This document shows positions 35,842-44,721 of a stretch of DNA of 64,000 nt, in pieces. The DNA is taken from the NCBI RefSeq assembly GCF_009720675.1, contig NZ_WNJO01000003.1:146873-210872 (forward strand). The letters run 5' to 3'. The DNA is from Secundilactobacillus folii. Its GTDB lineage: Bacteria; Bacillota; Bacilli; Lactobacillales; Lactobacillaceae. How positions within the stretch are numbered: the stretch's first letter is position 1; the number at the start of each line of letters is the position of its first letter. The translations under genes and the position numbers were made by a program. Below the pieces are notes generated by a model. That model made no database searches and was not told the origin of the DNA. It was given only the letters and a program-made list of their open reading frames with translations.

Positions 35842-36575
35842 CAGCAAAAGTTAAAGTAACCAATTTAGTGAAAACGTTTGGCAATAATGAGGTGCTGAAA
35901 GGCATTAATCTGGAGGTTCAAAATAATGAAGTGGTCGTGGTGATTGGGCCTTCTGGTTCCGGCAAAAGTACCCTGCTGCGGACGCTGAACAAGTTGGAAG
36001 CACCAACTAGTGGTGATATTATCATTGATGGGATGAATATTGCCGATCCAAAAACCGATATTAACAAAGTTCGCGAAAATATTGGGATGGTGTTTCAGCA
36101 TTTCAACTTATTTAATAACCTATCGGTGAGTGAAAACATTATGCTGGCGCCGGTGGAACTGAAAAAAGAGGATAAGCAGGCGGCCGCGGAGCATGCAAAA
36201 CGTCTGTTAAAAACGGTTGGGCTCGAATCGAAATTTGACGCGACTGTGCAGTCCCTGTCAGGGGGGCAACAACAACGGGTAGCTATTGCCAGAGCGTTAG
36301 CAATGGATCCGGATGTGATGTTATTTGATGAGCCAACGTCGGCGCTAGATCCAGAGATGGTTGGTGATGTGCTGGCGGTTATGAAGAACTTGGCAAAGCA
36401 GGGAATGACGATGATCGTTGTGACCCATGAAATGGGCTTTGCAAAGGAAGTGGCGGATCGCGTGGTGTTTGTGGATGACGGCAATATCCAGGAACAGGGA
36501 ACGCCGGATGAGATGTTCAATCATCCGAAGAATCCGAGGCTGCAGGATTTTCTGGATAAGGTGCTAAATGTCTAG
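35838..36575 (+). CDS. Amino acid ABC transporter ATPase, GlnQ type
   Basis: 245-residue nucleotide-binding subunit: GPSGSGKST Walker [16 protein letters not shown] signature, DEPTSALD Walker B and [20 protein letters not shown], the last typical of polar amino acid importers. GTG 35838 overlaps the permease stop as GTGA, with AAAGGAGGG ahead. Forms a complete importer with the fused protein upstream. Confidence 0.95.
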   Translation: MTAKVKVTNLVKTFGNNEVLKGINLEVQNNEVVVVIGPSGSGKSTLLRTLNKLEAPTSGDIIIDGMNIADPKTDINKVRENIGMVFQHFNLFNNLSVSENIMLAPVELKKEDKQAAAEHAKRLLKTVGLESKFDATVQSLSGGQQQRVAIARALAMDPDVMLFDEPTSALDPEMVGDVLAVMKNLAKQGMTMIVVTHEMGFAKEVADRVVFVDDGNIQEQGTPDEMFNHPKNPRLQDFLDKVLNV

Positions 36576-36576
36576 A

Positions 36577-36710
36577 GCGCGAAACAAGGCGGGTTTGAGG
36601 CCGGCGTGTAAGGGGACTCTGGCAGAATTGACGGTGGTCTATGCCGGCAATTTTGCCAGAGTCCCCTTACACATAGGTCTCGGCCTTGTGCAGCGCATTT
36701 CAGCTACAGA
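36577..36710. repeat. Solitary palindromic element related to 10640-11252 array
   Basis: Read on the minus strand it starts GCGCTGCACAAGGC, continues AGACCTATGTGTAAGGGG and ends CTTACACGCCGG...CGCCTTG, matching the outer arms of the last unit at 11128. The inner stem differs (ACTCTGGCA against its own complement) but stays paired. Nearly perfect palindrome of about 130 bases, immediately after the glnQ-like stop codon. Confidence 0.88.
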
Positions 36711-36724
36711 GATTTAAGATAACC

Positions 36725-36766
36725 AACTAGCGGGTAGATTCGTCAACAAATCTACCCGCTAGTTTT
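36725..36766 (+). terminator. Terminator of the GlnPQ-type operon
   Basis: Stem AACTAGCGGGTAGATT with its complement (36750-36765) and a short T-run. Confidence 0.8.
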
Positions 36767-36885
36767 CCGTTTCCAACATGCCGAATGCTTGTTGTCCCAG
36801 CCGAATCCGGCTATACTAAAGAAAATTTTAAGCGCTTTTATTCCGCTAAACTTAATTTACAAACCAACCAACGGAGGCTACTGCC

Positions 36886-38163
36886 ATGAAAGAGACCGAA
36901 AAGTTACAAGTCGTCCAGTCGTTGATCAATATACAATCAGTTAATGGCAGCGAAACACCAGTTGCCGATTATTTAATTCGGCTATTAGGCAATCATGGTA
37001 TCAAAGCACAACGAATCGAAGAATTTCCGGGTCGCTTTGGTTTTGTCGCTGAAATTGGTGATGGTCAGCACCCTAAATTAGGGTTAAGTGGTCATCTGGA
37101 TACCGTCGCGCCTGGTAAGCTCGACAGCTGGACGTCACCCCCGTTTGAAGCCACCATTCGTAACCGCAGAATTTTCGGTCGTGGCGCTGCCGACATGAAG
37201 GGTGGCCTAGCTGCAATGGTGATCACGATGATTGAACTGTCTGAACAGCAGCTACCGGTCCACGGTACTCTCCGGTTAATGGCCACTGTCTCGGAAGAAT
37301 TAACGGAATCCGGTGCTCACTTTCTGGCGGAACACGGTTACGGTGATGATTTAGACGCCTTTATTTTTGGGGAACCGACTGGTGTTGCTCTCAACGACAT
37401 TGATGCCTACTTTAACAGTGGCGGCGCTAAGATTGACCCACAACAACTGGTTGACGTTCAAAATCGGATCTTAGACAGTCAGGCTCCTGAACAGCATTTT
37501 CTCGTCACCGCTCACAAAGGGTGGATGACTTATACGGTTTCCGCCCAAGGTAAGTCTGCCCACAGTTCAATGCCGAAAATGGGAGTTAACGCGATCGATG
37601 CCTTAGTGAGCTACTACGTTGCTGAACAGGAACTTTATGATAACCTACATGAAATCGATTCTCAGCTGGGAGCCACCGTCTATTCACCAGATATTATTCA
37701 GGGTGGCCACCAGGTTAATAGCGTGCCAGACACTGCTTTCGAGCAGGTAAAAGTCCGTACAATTCCGGAACTGCCAAATGATGATCTGATTATGCGTCTG
37801 CAACAGCTGATTGACGAACTGAACCTGAATTCCGGCGTTGACCTTACCCTAACAGTTAACCAAAGTGAGCCACCGGTTATTAATCCCGGGCGAACCAACA
37901 TTGTGACAGAGCTCCAGTTGGCCGCAGCCAAAAACCTTTCTGAACCTTGTACACTCCCCATTATCGGTGTTTCACTTGGGACCGACGCTTCGGAATTTCG
38001 GCGTTTCAATCCCACAGCGGATATGATTATCTTAGGTCCGGGAAATACCAGTGCACATCAAGCTGATGAATACCTAGAAATGAGTTCTTATTTTGACTTC
38101 ATCCACCTTTACGAACAGGCCGCAAATGCATTTTTAAGTGACCCGAACAACCACAGCAGTTGA
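36886..38163 (+). CDS. M20 metallopeptidase, ArgE/DapE family
   Basis: 425-residue dizinc deacylase or peptidase. SGHLDT (His70, Asp72), GRGAADMKGG (Asp103), the catalytic pair SEELTESG (Glu137, Glu138), FGEPTG and the late NTSAHQADE complete the zinc site. The dimerisation domain starts with AHKGWMTYTVSAQGKSAHSSMP. An extra stretch of about 45 residues between FGEPTG and the dimerisation domain (about 165-208) lengthens it. Family names include succinyl-diaminopimelate desuccinylase and acetylornithine deacetylase; with argJ present an ArgE role is not needed, so DapE or a peptide/N-acyl substrate is more likely. ATG follows GGAGGC. Confidence 0.9.
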   Translation: MKETEKLQVVQSLINIQSVNGSETPVADYLIRLLGNHGIKAQRIEEFPGRFGFVAEIGDGQHPKLGLSGHLDTVAPGKLDSWTSPPFEATIRNRRIFGRGAADMKGGLAAMVITMIELSEQQLPVHGTLRLMATVSEELTESGAHFLAEHGYGDDLDAFIFGEPTGVALNDIDAYFNSGGAKIDPQQLVDVQNRILDSQAPEQHFLVTAHKGWMTYTVSAQGKSAHSSMPKMGVNAIDALVSYYVAEQELYDNLHEIDSQLGATVYSPDIIQGGHQVNSVPDTAFEQVKVRTIPELPNDDLIMRLQQLIDELNLNSGVDLTLTVNQSEPPVINPGRTNIVTELQLAAAKNLSEPCTLPIIGVSLGTDASEFRRFNPTADMIILGPGNTSAHQADEYLEMSSYFDFIHLYEQAANAFLSDPNNHSS

Positions 38164-38167
38164 TCTA

Positions 38168-38213
38168 AAAAAACCTAGCAGCACAACCATTGGGATGTGC
38201 TACTAGGCTTTTT
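38168..38213. terminator. Bidirectional terminator
   Basis: CCTAGCAGCACA paired with TGTGCTACTAGG, flanked by A- and T-runs, between convergent genes. Confidence 0.88.
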
Positions 38214-38235
38214 AACGTGGTTTTCACTATGGCAC

Positions 38236-38613
38236 TTATTTCGATGCCGCAACAGTTTCAGGATGGTCTAAAATTTCAACATTAGTGTCGATTACACCAG
38301 TATTCGTCTTGAGAGTGATCAACCCCAACTTGCTTAAATCGAGCTTGGGTGCCTCATCGATGAAGTAATTATCGGCGTAACTCTTGATTAGCACCTTACC
38401 CATTGGGCTATCAAGTGCTTCATCAAAAATCGAGTCGTCGACGCTTTCCTGATCAACAACTAAGAACCGGAAACTGACGTCCAGTGAGCAAACCCCTACC
38501 TTGGAGTATGCACCAACACCATCATCGAAATCTAAGATCAACTGATCACTGTCTGTAGTCATATGCTTCTTAAGCCGTTCGATGACTTCATTGCTCATTT
38601 TAAGTGTGGTCAT
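38236..38613 (-). CDS. HesB/Fe-S_biosyn-like small protein
   Basis: 125 residues. LILDFDDGVGAYSKVGVCSLDVSFRFLVVD and the C-terminal LGLITLKTNTGVIDTNVEI match the lactobacillary iron-sulfur-biosynthesis (HesB/IscA-fold) family, but the three cysteines of true A-type carriers are absent (one Cys only), so cluster binding is doubtful. ATG 38613 has TTGGAGG; the upstream ATG at 38634 lacks a site. Monocistronic, divergent from pheA. Confidence 0.75.
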   Translation of the reverse strand: MTTLKMSNEVIERLKKHMTTDSDQLILDFDDGVGAYSKVGVCSLDVSFRFLVVDQESVDDSIFDEALDSPMGKVLIKSYADNYFIDEAPKLDLSKLGLITLKTNTGVIDTNVEILDHPETVAASK

Positions 38614-38754
38614 TTTAATTACCTCCAATTTCATTTACAAGTCACATTGTGCCACTAATTTGTTAAATACACAAATAGATTGCACACAATCTTTTTAGAT
38701 TTAAACGCTTCAACTACGCTATAATCAAAGAAAAGACTTTCGGGAGGCATCACA

Positions 38755-39597
38755 TTGAAATTTTCTGTTCTGGGCCCGGCTGGTACGTTTGCCGATGCCG
38801 CCGCTCACGCTTATCTCTTAGCCCATCCCATTAACAACGTTGAAATTGATTATCACGCGACCTTTGACCAAGTTTACCAGGCCGTTGAACCTGATGGCAT
38901 CGGTCTGCTGCCATTAGAGAATCAACTGGACGGTTTCGTTTTGGCAACCCTGCAACGACTCCAAGTCGCGGACGTGACTGAAATTGGCGAAGTTACCGTT
39001 CCCGTTAACTTCGGCCTAGCTGGTAGGGTCAACCGATTAGCTGATATCAAACGTATTTTTGTGCAGTTTAAGACTGAAGGACAATGTCAAAAACTGCTTT
39101 CTCAGTTGCCAGACGCTCAGATCATCACGACTTCCAGCAACATGATTTCGGTCTCAAAGTTACGGCACGGTGTTGATGGCGATGCCGCCATCATCCCTCA
39201 ATCACAGCTGGCAGTCCAAGCGTTTCCCTTTAAGCTCGACAACGTCGCTGATCAAGACAATAACGCCACCCGGTTTATTGTCTTCAAAAAACAACCGGCC
39301 ACGCTGACGATGCCAGCCCGACCGGTTGAAGATGCTACTGCTATGTTTAAGTTTCCGTTGTTCGTCACGCCACCAACTGAGGAACCAGGCGTGCTGCACC
39401 AGATCCTGACCTATCCCACGGATGCACACCTGAATCTGGTGACCATTATGTCATTGCCGACGCGCCAGAAAATCGGCATTTACTCGTTTTACATTGAAAT
39501 CTCTGGCACTTTTGCGCAACGTCAGGTACTGTTTGAAACGCTGAACCAGATGGCGCAAGTCTATACCTTGCATCCGCTAGGCTTCTATGCCGTTTGA
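38755..39597 (+). CDS. pheA: Prephenate dehydratase
   Basis: 280 residues. Converts prephenate to phenylpyruvate for phenylalanine synthesis. SVLGPAGTFADAAA at the N-terminus, GLLPLENQLDGFV, AAIIPQSQLA and the catalytic NNATRFIVF (Thr172-Arg173-Phe174) define the PDT domain, and a C-terminal ACT-like domain follows (about 190-280), though the usual GALxxxL/ESRP motifs are poorly kept, which may mean altered feedback by Phe. Starts at TTG 38755 behind GGGAGG. No chorismate mutase or other aromatic genes adjoin. The last 13 bases overlap the end of the convergent reductase gene. Confidence 0.92.
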   Translation: MKFSVLGPAGTFADAAAHAYLLAHPINNVEIDYHATFDQVYQAVEPDGIGLLPLENQLDGFVLATLQRLQVADVTEIGEVTVPVNFGLAGRVNRLADIKRIFVQFKTEGQCQKLLSQLPDAQIITTSSNMISVSKLRHGVDGDAAIIPQSQLAVQAFPFKLDNVADQDNNATRFIVFKKQPATLTMPARPVEDATAMFKFPLFVTPPTEEPGVLHQILTYPTDAHLNLVTIMSLPTRQKIGIYSFYIEISGTFAQRQVLFETLNQMAQVYTLHPLGFYAV

Positions 39598-40616
39598 GCA
39601 TTAGTTGTCGTAGTGGTCTTAGCTTTTGATTGATTTGCAATTTTAGCCTTTTCAGCTTCACGTGCCTTCTTCTGGTTAGCGCGGTGATATTCGGCCAAAT
39701 GAACAAGGTTAGTCAAGAAGATATGTGTCTTCGCTTCGTAGTTGTGCTCACGGCCAAGCTGAGCTATGTAGCCGTTAATGTAATCAACTTCAGTCGGGCG
39801 GTCATGGATCATATCCTGATACATTGAAGGATAGTGAAGCGGCATATCGATTCGGGTATTAATATCCAAGGCGTGCATCTCTTCGTCACGCGTTGAAACT
39901 AAGGTGATCCCAGCACGCTCGCAAATATCATAGGCTTCATCGATCAGTTGACGACCGAGGTCGTAGGCCTTTGGAAAGTTACCGAATTCGCCCATTTGAA
40001 TTTCAAATAGTGTACACAGGGTATTAATAACTGAATTAAAGATTACCTTTGTCATGAGGGTACCGCGGAAGTTCGTGGTCAACGTTGGGTTCATGTTGGC
40101 CTTCTTAAGTTCATCGAAAAGCTGGTGAGTCATTTCATCGGGCTTTTCAGTGAGGTTTGCCATGTTCATTTTACCAGCACCTGCTTTACCCATGAAATCA
40201 ACGTCGCCAGGGCCGTTCAAAACGGTGGCAATCAACGCGGTACCAGCAATGATTTTATCATCGGCAAAGTATTGCTGCAGCTTCTCAATGTGGCCCATCC
40301 CGTTCATACAGGTAAATGCATATTGACGGTCATTGAAAAAGTGTTCGCAGCGTTTAAGAAAACCAGCCAACTGCATTTGCTTTGTGAAGAAGATCAAAAT
40401 ATCCGGGTCACCCTTATAGGATTCTGGCGTCTCAAGCTTGATCGGTGTTAAATGTCGATCTTGATGGTCACGTGATACGTAGACCCCGCCCTGTTCGCGG
40501 ATCTTGTCAATGTGTGGCTGCCAAGTATCGATAAACGTAACGTCATTACCAGCTTCCTGAAGAAGAATCCCATATCGTAGACCCATTGCTCCTGCACCAA
40601 TCATTGCAAATTTCAT
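39585..40616 (-). CDS. 2-dehydropantoate 2-reductase-like (PanE/ApbA)
   Basis: 343-residue NAD(P)H-dependent 2-keto acid reductase. Rossmann motif MIGAGAMGLRYG at the N-terminus, FFTKQMQL, the family lysine in TNFRGTLMTKVIFNSVIN and the C-terminal helical dimer domain with MYQDMIHDRPTEVDYINGYI. After it comes a K/A-rich tail ending in a Thr run, unusual for the family. ATG 40616 has TGGAG; the region upstream is a T-box leader, so longer frames are false. A valine-type T-box fits an enzyme of the ketoisovalerate-ketopantoate branch, or a D-2-hydroxyisovalerate/isocaproate dehydrogenase; these cannot be separated here. Confidence 0.85.
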   Translation of the reverse strand: MKFAMIGAGAMGLRYGILLQEAGNDVTFIDTWQPHIDKIREQGGVYVSRDHQDRHLTPIKLETPESYKGDPDILIFFTKQMQLAGFLKRCEHFFNDRQYAFTCMNGMGHIEKLQQYFADDKIIAGTALIATVLNGPGDVDFMGKAGAGKMNMANLTEKPDEMTHQLFDELKKANMNPTLTTNFRGTLMTKVIFNSVINTLCTLFEIQMGEFGNFPKAYDLGRQLIDEAYDICERAGITLVSTRDEEMHALDINTRIDMPLHYPSMYQDMIHDRPTEVDYINGYIAQLGREHNYEAKTHIFLTNLVHLAEYHRANQKKAREAEKAKIANQSKAKTTTTTNAQTA

Positions 40617-40651
40617 TAAAATCACACTCCATAATATTATTATTTGATGAG

Positions 40652-40940
40652 AAAAAGCGCCCCTGAACAAGTTCATCACTTGATCAAGGGCGCTTGATGC
40701 GCTGTACCACCTTAATTCGCAATCGCCTTCACAGACGTTGCCTTTCGCGTACGGTCCCGGGACGATACGCTAGTCCAGTAAGGCGGACACACCGTGAACA
40801 CTCAACAATCGCATTCACTGCTCGAAGGTTACTTTCACTGCTGGCCTAGCCACCCTTTCACACTCAACAGGGCTCACTTGGGATCCGCCAACGGCTACTC
40901 TCCTTGTCGTTGCATTTGCTTTTCTCATCATTTGTTAATG
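40652..40940 (-). promoter_or_regulatory. T-box leader, tentative valine specifier
   Basis: T-box AAGGTGGTACAGCGC (40700-40714, minus strand) followed by terminator stem GCGCCCTTGATCAAG...CAGGGGCGC with T-run at 40652-40656. In Stem I, GTGAAA-GTA-ACCTTCGAGC places GTA (Val) at the specifier, eight bases ahead of GAG as in the other leaders. Controls the ketopantoate-reductase-like gene. Confidence 0.88.
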
Positions 40941-40947
40941 TGGTTTT

Positions 40948-40976
40948 AATATAAACCCGGTTTACAGATCCGTCAA
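40948..40976 (-). promoter_or_regulatory. Promoter of T-box transcript
   Basis: TTGACG (40971-40976), 17-base spacer, TATATT (40948-40953) on the minus strand. Confidence 0.85.
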
Positions 40977-41070
40977 GCCTTTTTTGTGACTTTTTTTAAA
41001 GAGTGCAGGACAGGCATTTGAATTTCATAACCCTTAAGCTGTTAAATTCCCCTTCAAAATAATCACCGCG

Positions 41071-42015
41071 TCATATATCATGATGCTTCTTTAAGTACCA
41101 CATCAAGGCAATTATCGGGACAACAGAAACTACAATTGAAAAGACCCAGCTCCACGGCTCCTTGGCAAGTGGCAATGGCATATTCATCCCCCAAAATCCC
41201 GACACAATGGGTGGAATCGCTAGTGCCAATGACCAGACCGTCAGTAATCGCATCGTATTATTAATGCTATTATCAAGGATGTTACTGTAACTGCCGACAA
41301 CCTGCTCAACGATTTCGGCCGCAATATTAGCCATTTCTCGGCTTTGTTCGACTTCGACTCGAAGGTCTTTCAAGTGCTGCATTTCCGTTGTACTTAGCGT
41401 TAACGGATCATCATCAGAATCTGATAAAACTTGCAGCTGCCGAATAGCAATCACGTTATTGTTAGCGGCCGTTTTCAAATATACCAGCCGTTTGTCGAGA
41501 TTGGAAAGTTGCCGGATCTGCTTATTACTGGGCCGACCATGGATGGCTTCCAGTTTTTCTCGAGTCTTATTCATGTCATCGATCCTGTCGAGATAATCTT
41601 CATTTAATTGGAAGATCAATGCAAAGGCGATGGACAGTAAAGAATCTTGCGGCTCTTGCGTGTGACTGCGAAATTCATCGATCACCTGCTGCATCTTTTC
41701 GGTCACGTAAGCATTACGCGGATGGGTCACTGAGATCAAGACGTTGCCCTTCATCATTAAACAAAACGGCACCGTTTCCAAATATTCTGAAATGTCTTGC
41801 CCCTCTTCGCCATGATTGACCGAACGAAAGACCAGCAAGCTGCACTTTGTTTCGGGGTCGTAATCAAAGCGTGCCCGCTCACGGATATCCAGCATGTAAC
41901 TGAGATACTTCTTGGTAATATCATATGTTTTACGTAGCGTTTCCATGTCATGATCATCGGGTGAATCAACCGCGACCCAGGTTAAATCATGCCAAAGCTG
42001 ATGTTCTTCTAGCAT
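41071..42015 (-). CDS. corA: CorA-family divalent cation transporter
   Basis: 314 residues. Long cytoplasmic N-terminal funnel domain, helical stalk (LRVEVEQSREMANIAAEIVEQVVGSYSNILDNSINNTM) and two C-terminal membrane helices with the pore signature GFWGMNMPLP at the end of the first. Functions as a pentamer importing Mg2+ or, in some members, Co2+/Ni2+. Basic C-terminal tail KKHHDI. ATG follows AGGAAGG. Monocistronic, with the T-box transcript ahead pointing the same way but separated. Confidence 0.93.
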   Translation of the reverse strand: MLEEHQLWHDLTWVAVDSPDDHDMETLRKTYDITKKYLSYMLDIRERARFDYDPETKCSLLVFRSVNHGEEGQDISEYLETVPFCLMMKGNVLISVTHPRNAYVTEKMQQVIDEFRSHTQEPQDSLLSIAFALIFQLNEDYLDRIDDMNKTREKLEAIHGRPSNKQIRQLSNLDKRLVYLKTAANNNVIAIRQLQVLSDSDDDPLTLSTTEMQHLKDLRVEVEQSREMANIAAEIVEQVVGSYSNILDNSINNTMRLLTVWSLALAIPPIVSGFWGMNMPLPLAKEPWSWVFSIVVSVVPIIALMWYLKKHHDI

Positions 42016-42382
42016 TGCTGTCCTTCCTAACCGTTTGATTTCTAATAGGTATATTTTACAACTTTTAAGTCCCCTTGCGGAATTGGATAATTACACTGCA
42101 AAATGACTGAATTTTCAACCTAAATGGTGTTATACAGGCTTTATTCGGCTTTAAAAAATCTCTGATTTCCCCAATGTATCCAGTCTTAAAGCGGATTTTA
42201 ATTTGCACTTGAAAGAAAATTCGTGTAAGATTATTCTCATACAAAACTAATAAACAGTGATGGGGGTCTAGTTATTGCACGTGGCTCGAAAACACCGCAA
42301 AACTTTACAGGAACCAACGGTCGAGTGATCAGCAGTTGGTTAAGGGGAAGCCATCATTATTATGTGAAAGGGATTAGAACTT
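42016..42382 (+). promoter_or_regulatory. Divergent region with possibly structured leader
   Basis: Between corA and the permease. Within 42258-42356 an outer helix TGATGG (42258-42263) / CCATCA (42351-42356) encloses a hairpin AACCAAC (42312-42318) / GTTGGTT (42335-42341), and CTCGA near 42285 can pair with TCGAG near 42321. It is G-rich relative to the surrounding AT-rich DNA and directly precedes the permease ribosome site. It matches no riboswitch class I can name. Confidence 0.45.
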
Positions 42383-43741
42383 ATGAAACGAAAATTAAGT
42401 GCGCGCCAGATGCAGATGATAGCGCTCGGCGGAACGATTGGGGTCGGGCTGTTCATGGGGTCCACCTCAACCATTAAGTGGACCGGGCCGTCCGTTCTGA
42501 TTGCGTACGCGATTGCAGGGGTTTTCTTGTATCTGATTATGCGGGCGCTAGGGGAAATGCTTTACGTTGATCCTGATACAGGTTCGTTTTCCAAGTTTGC
42601 AACGGAGTATATCCATCCACTAGCCGGCTACCTGACCGCTTGGAGTAATATTTTCCAATTTGTCGTCGTTGGGATGAGTGAAATGATTGCCATCGGCGGA
42701 TACTTCAAATTCTGGTGGCCGGGCTTGCCAGCATGGATACCAGGGATCATTGCCATTACTTTTCTGTGTCTAGCAAACCTGATCTCCGTTGCCATGTTCG
42801 GTGAACTTGAATTCTGGTTCGCCCTGATCAAGGTCGTCACCATCGTCCTGATGATCATCGTTGGTTTGTTACTAATCGTTTTTGGGATCGGTAACCATTT
42901 CCACCCGATCGGCATTTCAAACATCTGGACTCACGGTTTCTTCACCGGTGGCTTTAAAGGTTTCTTCTTTGCACTGTCCATTGTGCTTGCTTCCTATCAA
43001 GGAATTGAGCTGATCGGTGTTACTGCGGGCGAAGCTGAGAATCCTCAACATACTCTGGTTAAAGCGATTCGCTCAACTGTTTTCCGAATTCTGATCTTCT
43101 ATATCGGTGCTATTTTTGTTATTTTAAGTATCTATCCTTGGAATCAGTTAAGTAACGTTGGCTCGCCATTCGTTGAGACCTTCGCCAAAATTGGTATCAC
43201 TTCAGCCGCTTCAATCATTAACTTCGTTGTGATTACTGCTGCACTGTCAGGTTCGAACTCGGGTATTTACAGTGCCAGTCGAATGTCTTACACCTTAGCA
43301 AATAATGGCCAACTGCCGCGACGTTTCCTATTGTTAAACCGTCACGGGGTGCCTTTCTACTCAGTCATCGCCATTTCTTTGGGCATTTTTCTCGGGGTCG
43401 TATTGGACTTTGTCACGCCGATCTTCTTTAAGGGTGCGACTAACATTTTCGTGATGGTCTACAGCTCAAGTGTACTACCAGGTATGATTCCGTGGTTTGT
43501 TATTTTGATCAGTCAGCTTGAATTCAGACGGGAACATAAGGACATCATGGCCAAGCATCCGTTTAAAATGCCACTTTCACCATGGTCAAATTACCTCACA
43601 TTGGCTTTCTTACTCATTACCTTGATTTTCATGTTCTTCAACCCGGAAACCAGAATTTCGATTCTCGTGGGTGTCGTCTTCTTAGTCTTCATGACGATCC
43701 TCTACTTCGTTAAATTCCATGGCAAAGTTAAGGTCGATTAG
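42383..43741 (+). CDS. Amino acid permease, AAT/APC family
   Basis: 452 residues with about 12 membrane helices. The family signature is QMQMIALGGTIGVGLFMGSTSTIKWTGPS near the N-terminus, with GIELIGVTAGEAENP in the middle and SGIYSASRM later, typical of the AAT group (CycA, GabP, LysP and relatives). The pattern is closest to D-alanine/D-serine/glycine or aromatic-type permeases, but specificity is not settled. ATG 42383 has AAAGGG. A strong terminator-like hairpin follows near 43784. Confidence 0.9.
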   Translation: MKRKLSARQMQMIALGGTIGVGLFMGSTSTIKWTGPSVLIAYAIAGVFLYLIMRALGEMLYVDPDTGSFSKFATEYIHPLAGYLTAWSNIFQFVVVGMSEMIAIGGYFKFWWPGLPAWIPGIIAITFLCLANLISVAMFGELEFWFALIKVVTIVLMIIVGLLLIVFGIGNHFHPIGISNIWTHGFFTGGFKGFFFALSIVLASYQGIELIGVTAGEAENPQHTLVKAIRSTVFRILIFYIGAIFVILSIYPWNQLSNVGSPFVETFAKIGITSAASIINFVVITAALSGSNSGIYSASRMSYTLANNGQLPRRFLLLNRHGVPFYSVIAISLGIFLGVVLDFVTPIFFKGATNIFVMVYSSSVLPGMIPWFVILISQLEFRREHKDIMAKHPFKMPLSPWSNYLTLAFLLITLIFMFFNPETRISILVGVVFLVFMTILYFVKFHGKVKVD

Positions 43742-43783
43742 ACAAGTTCAAAACGGGTGAACCAGCCCGCTTTTAGAGGTGCT

Positions 43784-43843
43784 AAAAAGCAATAATAGAT
43801 GAACTCACCCAGTCTTGGGGAACTCTATCTGTTATTGCTTTTC
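43784..43843. terminator. Terminator hairpin after permease
   Basis: AAAAAGCAATAATAGAT paired with ATCTGTTATTGCTTTT around a 26-base loop, which has its own inner pairing. Confidence 0.7.
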
Positions 43844-43917
43844 TGTCATTGTAAAGCTAAGTTTTAAATTTTAGTTCAGCAGTCAAGCGCATGAACTAGG
43901 CGATGCTTCAACCTTAG

Positions 43918-44583
43918 CTATTCCAATTTTACTAAATGTGGTTTACCATAAAAGTAACCTTGACGGTAAGGGAGGTCTAGCTGATTGAGCAACTCATCTT
44001 CTTCAGCGTTTTCCGTACCTTCAACCACCAACCGAATGTGATATTTGCTGGCAACTTCCTTCCAGAATTGTAATTGATCGACAATTTCGCCTTCACGGGT
44101 TTCGCGCCGGAAGTTTTGCATCGCAAACTTAATCTCATTGGCATATGGTAGCAACGCTTTAATGTTATTATAAGTGTTGAAGCCTGTCCCAACGTCGTCA
44201 AGGCTGATCTGGACACCATTTTCGGTATAGTGCTTGGCGCTCTTAACTAGTGCCTCACGAGCTACGTCCTTATCACAGGATTCCTCAGTCACTTCAATAA
44301 TCAGTTTCACAGGGTAGATATCATGTTGAGCGTCGATTAAAGCTTCCGCCATGTGCTGGTCAATAAATTGACTGCGGTTTAAGTTAAATGAGATTGAACC
44401 AACTTTCAGGCCGATTCGTTTTGCTGTCAACTTTAGGAGGTTCACTTGTTCATCAACTGGAATCGCCGCGAAGTTTTGCGGTAATTTCCAGTGCTCATCG
44501 TCGTATTTACGAATCAGCATTTCATAACCAATCAAAGAATTGGTAAATCTATTCAGTTGTGGTTGGATGAAGTACCTGTACAC
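43918..44583 (-). CDS. EAL-domain c-di-GMP phosphodiesterase
   Basis: 221 residues, a stand-alone EAL domain. Family motif is EML instead of EAL (Glu21), with Asn67 in SFNLN, Glu97 in IIEVTEE, Asp129-Asp130 in SLDDVGTGFNTY, Lys152 in EIKFAM, Glu188 in VVEGTE and Gln208 in RQGYFYGKP, so all metal and catalytic positions appear kept; activity is plausible. No sensor or membrane segment. Starts at GTG 44583 after GGGGGG. It lies 1.6 kb before the polysaccharide operon that ends with a GGDEF-like protein, suggesting it lowers the c-di-GMP that operon responds to. Confidence 0.88.
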   Translation of the reverse strand: MYRYFIQPQLNRFTNSLIGYEMLIRKYDDEHWKLPQNFAAIPVDEQVNLLKLTAKRIGLKVGSISFNLNRSQFIDQHMAEALIDAQHDIYPVKLIIEVTEESCDKDVAREALVKSAKHYTENGVQISLDDVGTGFNTYNNIKALLPYANEIKFAMQNFRRETREGEIVDQLQFWKEVASKYHIRLVVEGTENAEEDELLNQLDLPYRQGYFYGKPHLVKLE

Positions 44584-44721
44584 GACGATGTCCCCCCTTT
44601 TTTTAAAGACTCACTACCCTAATGATTCCACTTTGATTATAGCATTTATAAAATCAATATTTACCTGATTCAATGAAATTTCAAAGATTTAGCCATCTGT
44701 ACGAAACGAGGGTTTGATAAC

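Noticed and set aside
36095..36520. Long minus-strand frame opposite the GlnQ-type ATPase gene
   Set aside because: Antisense to a gene with complete ABC motifs; no ribosome site.
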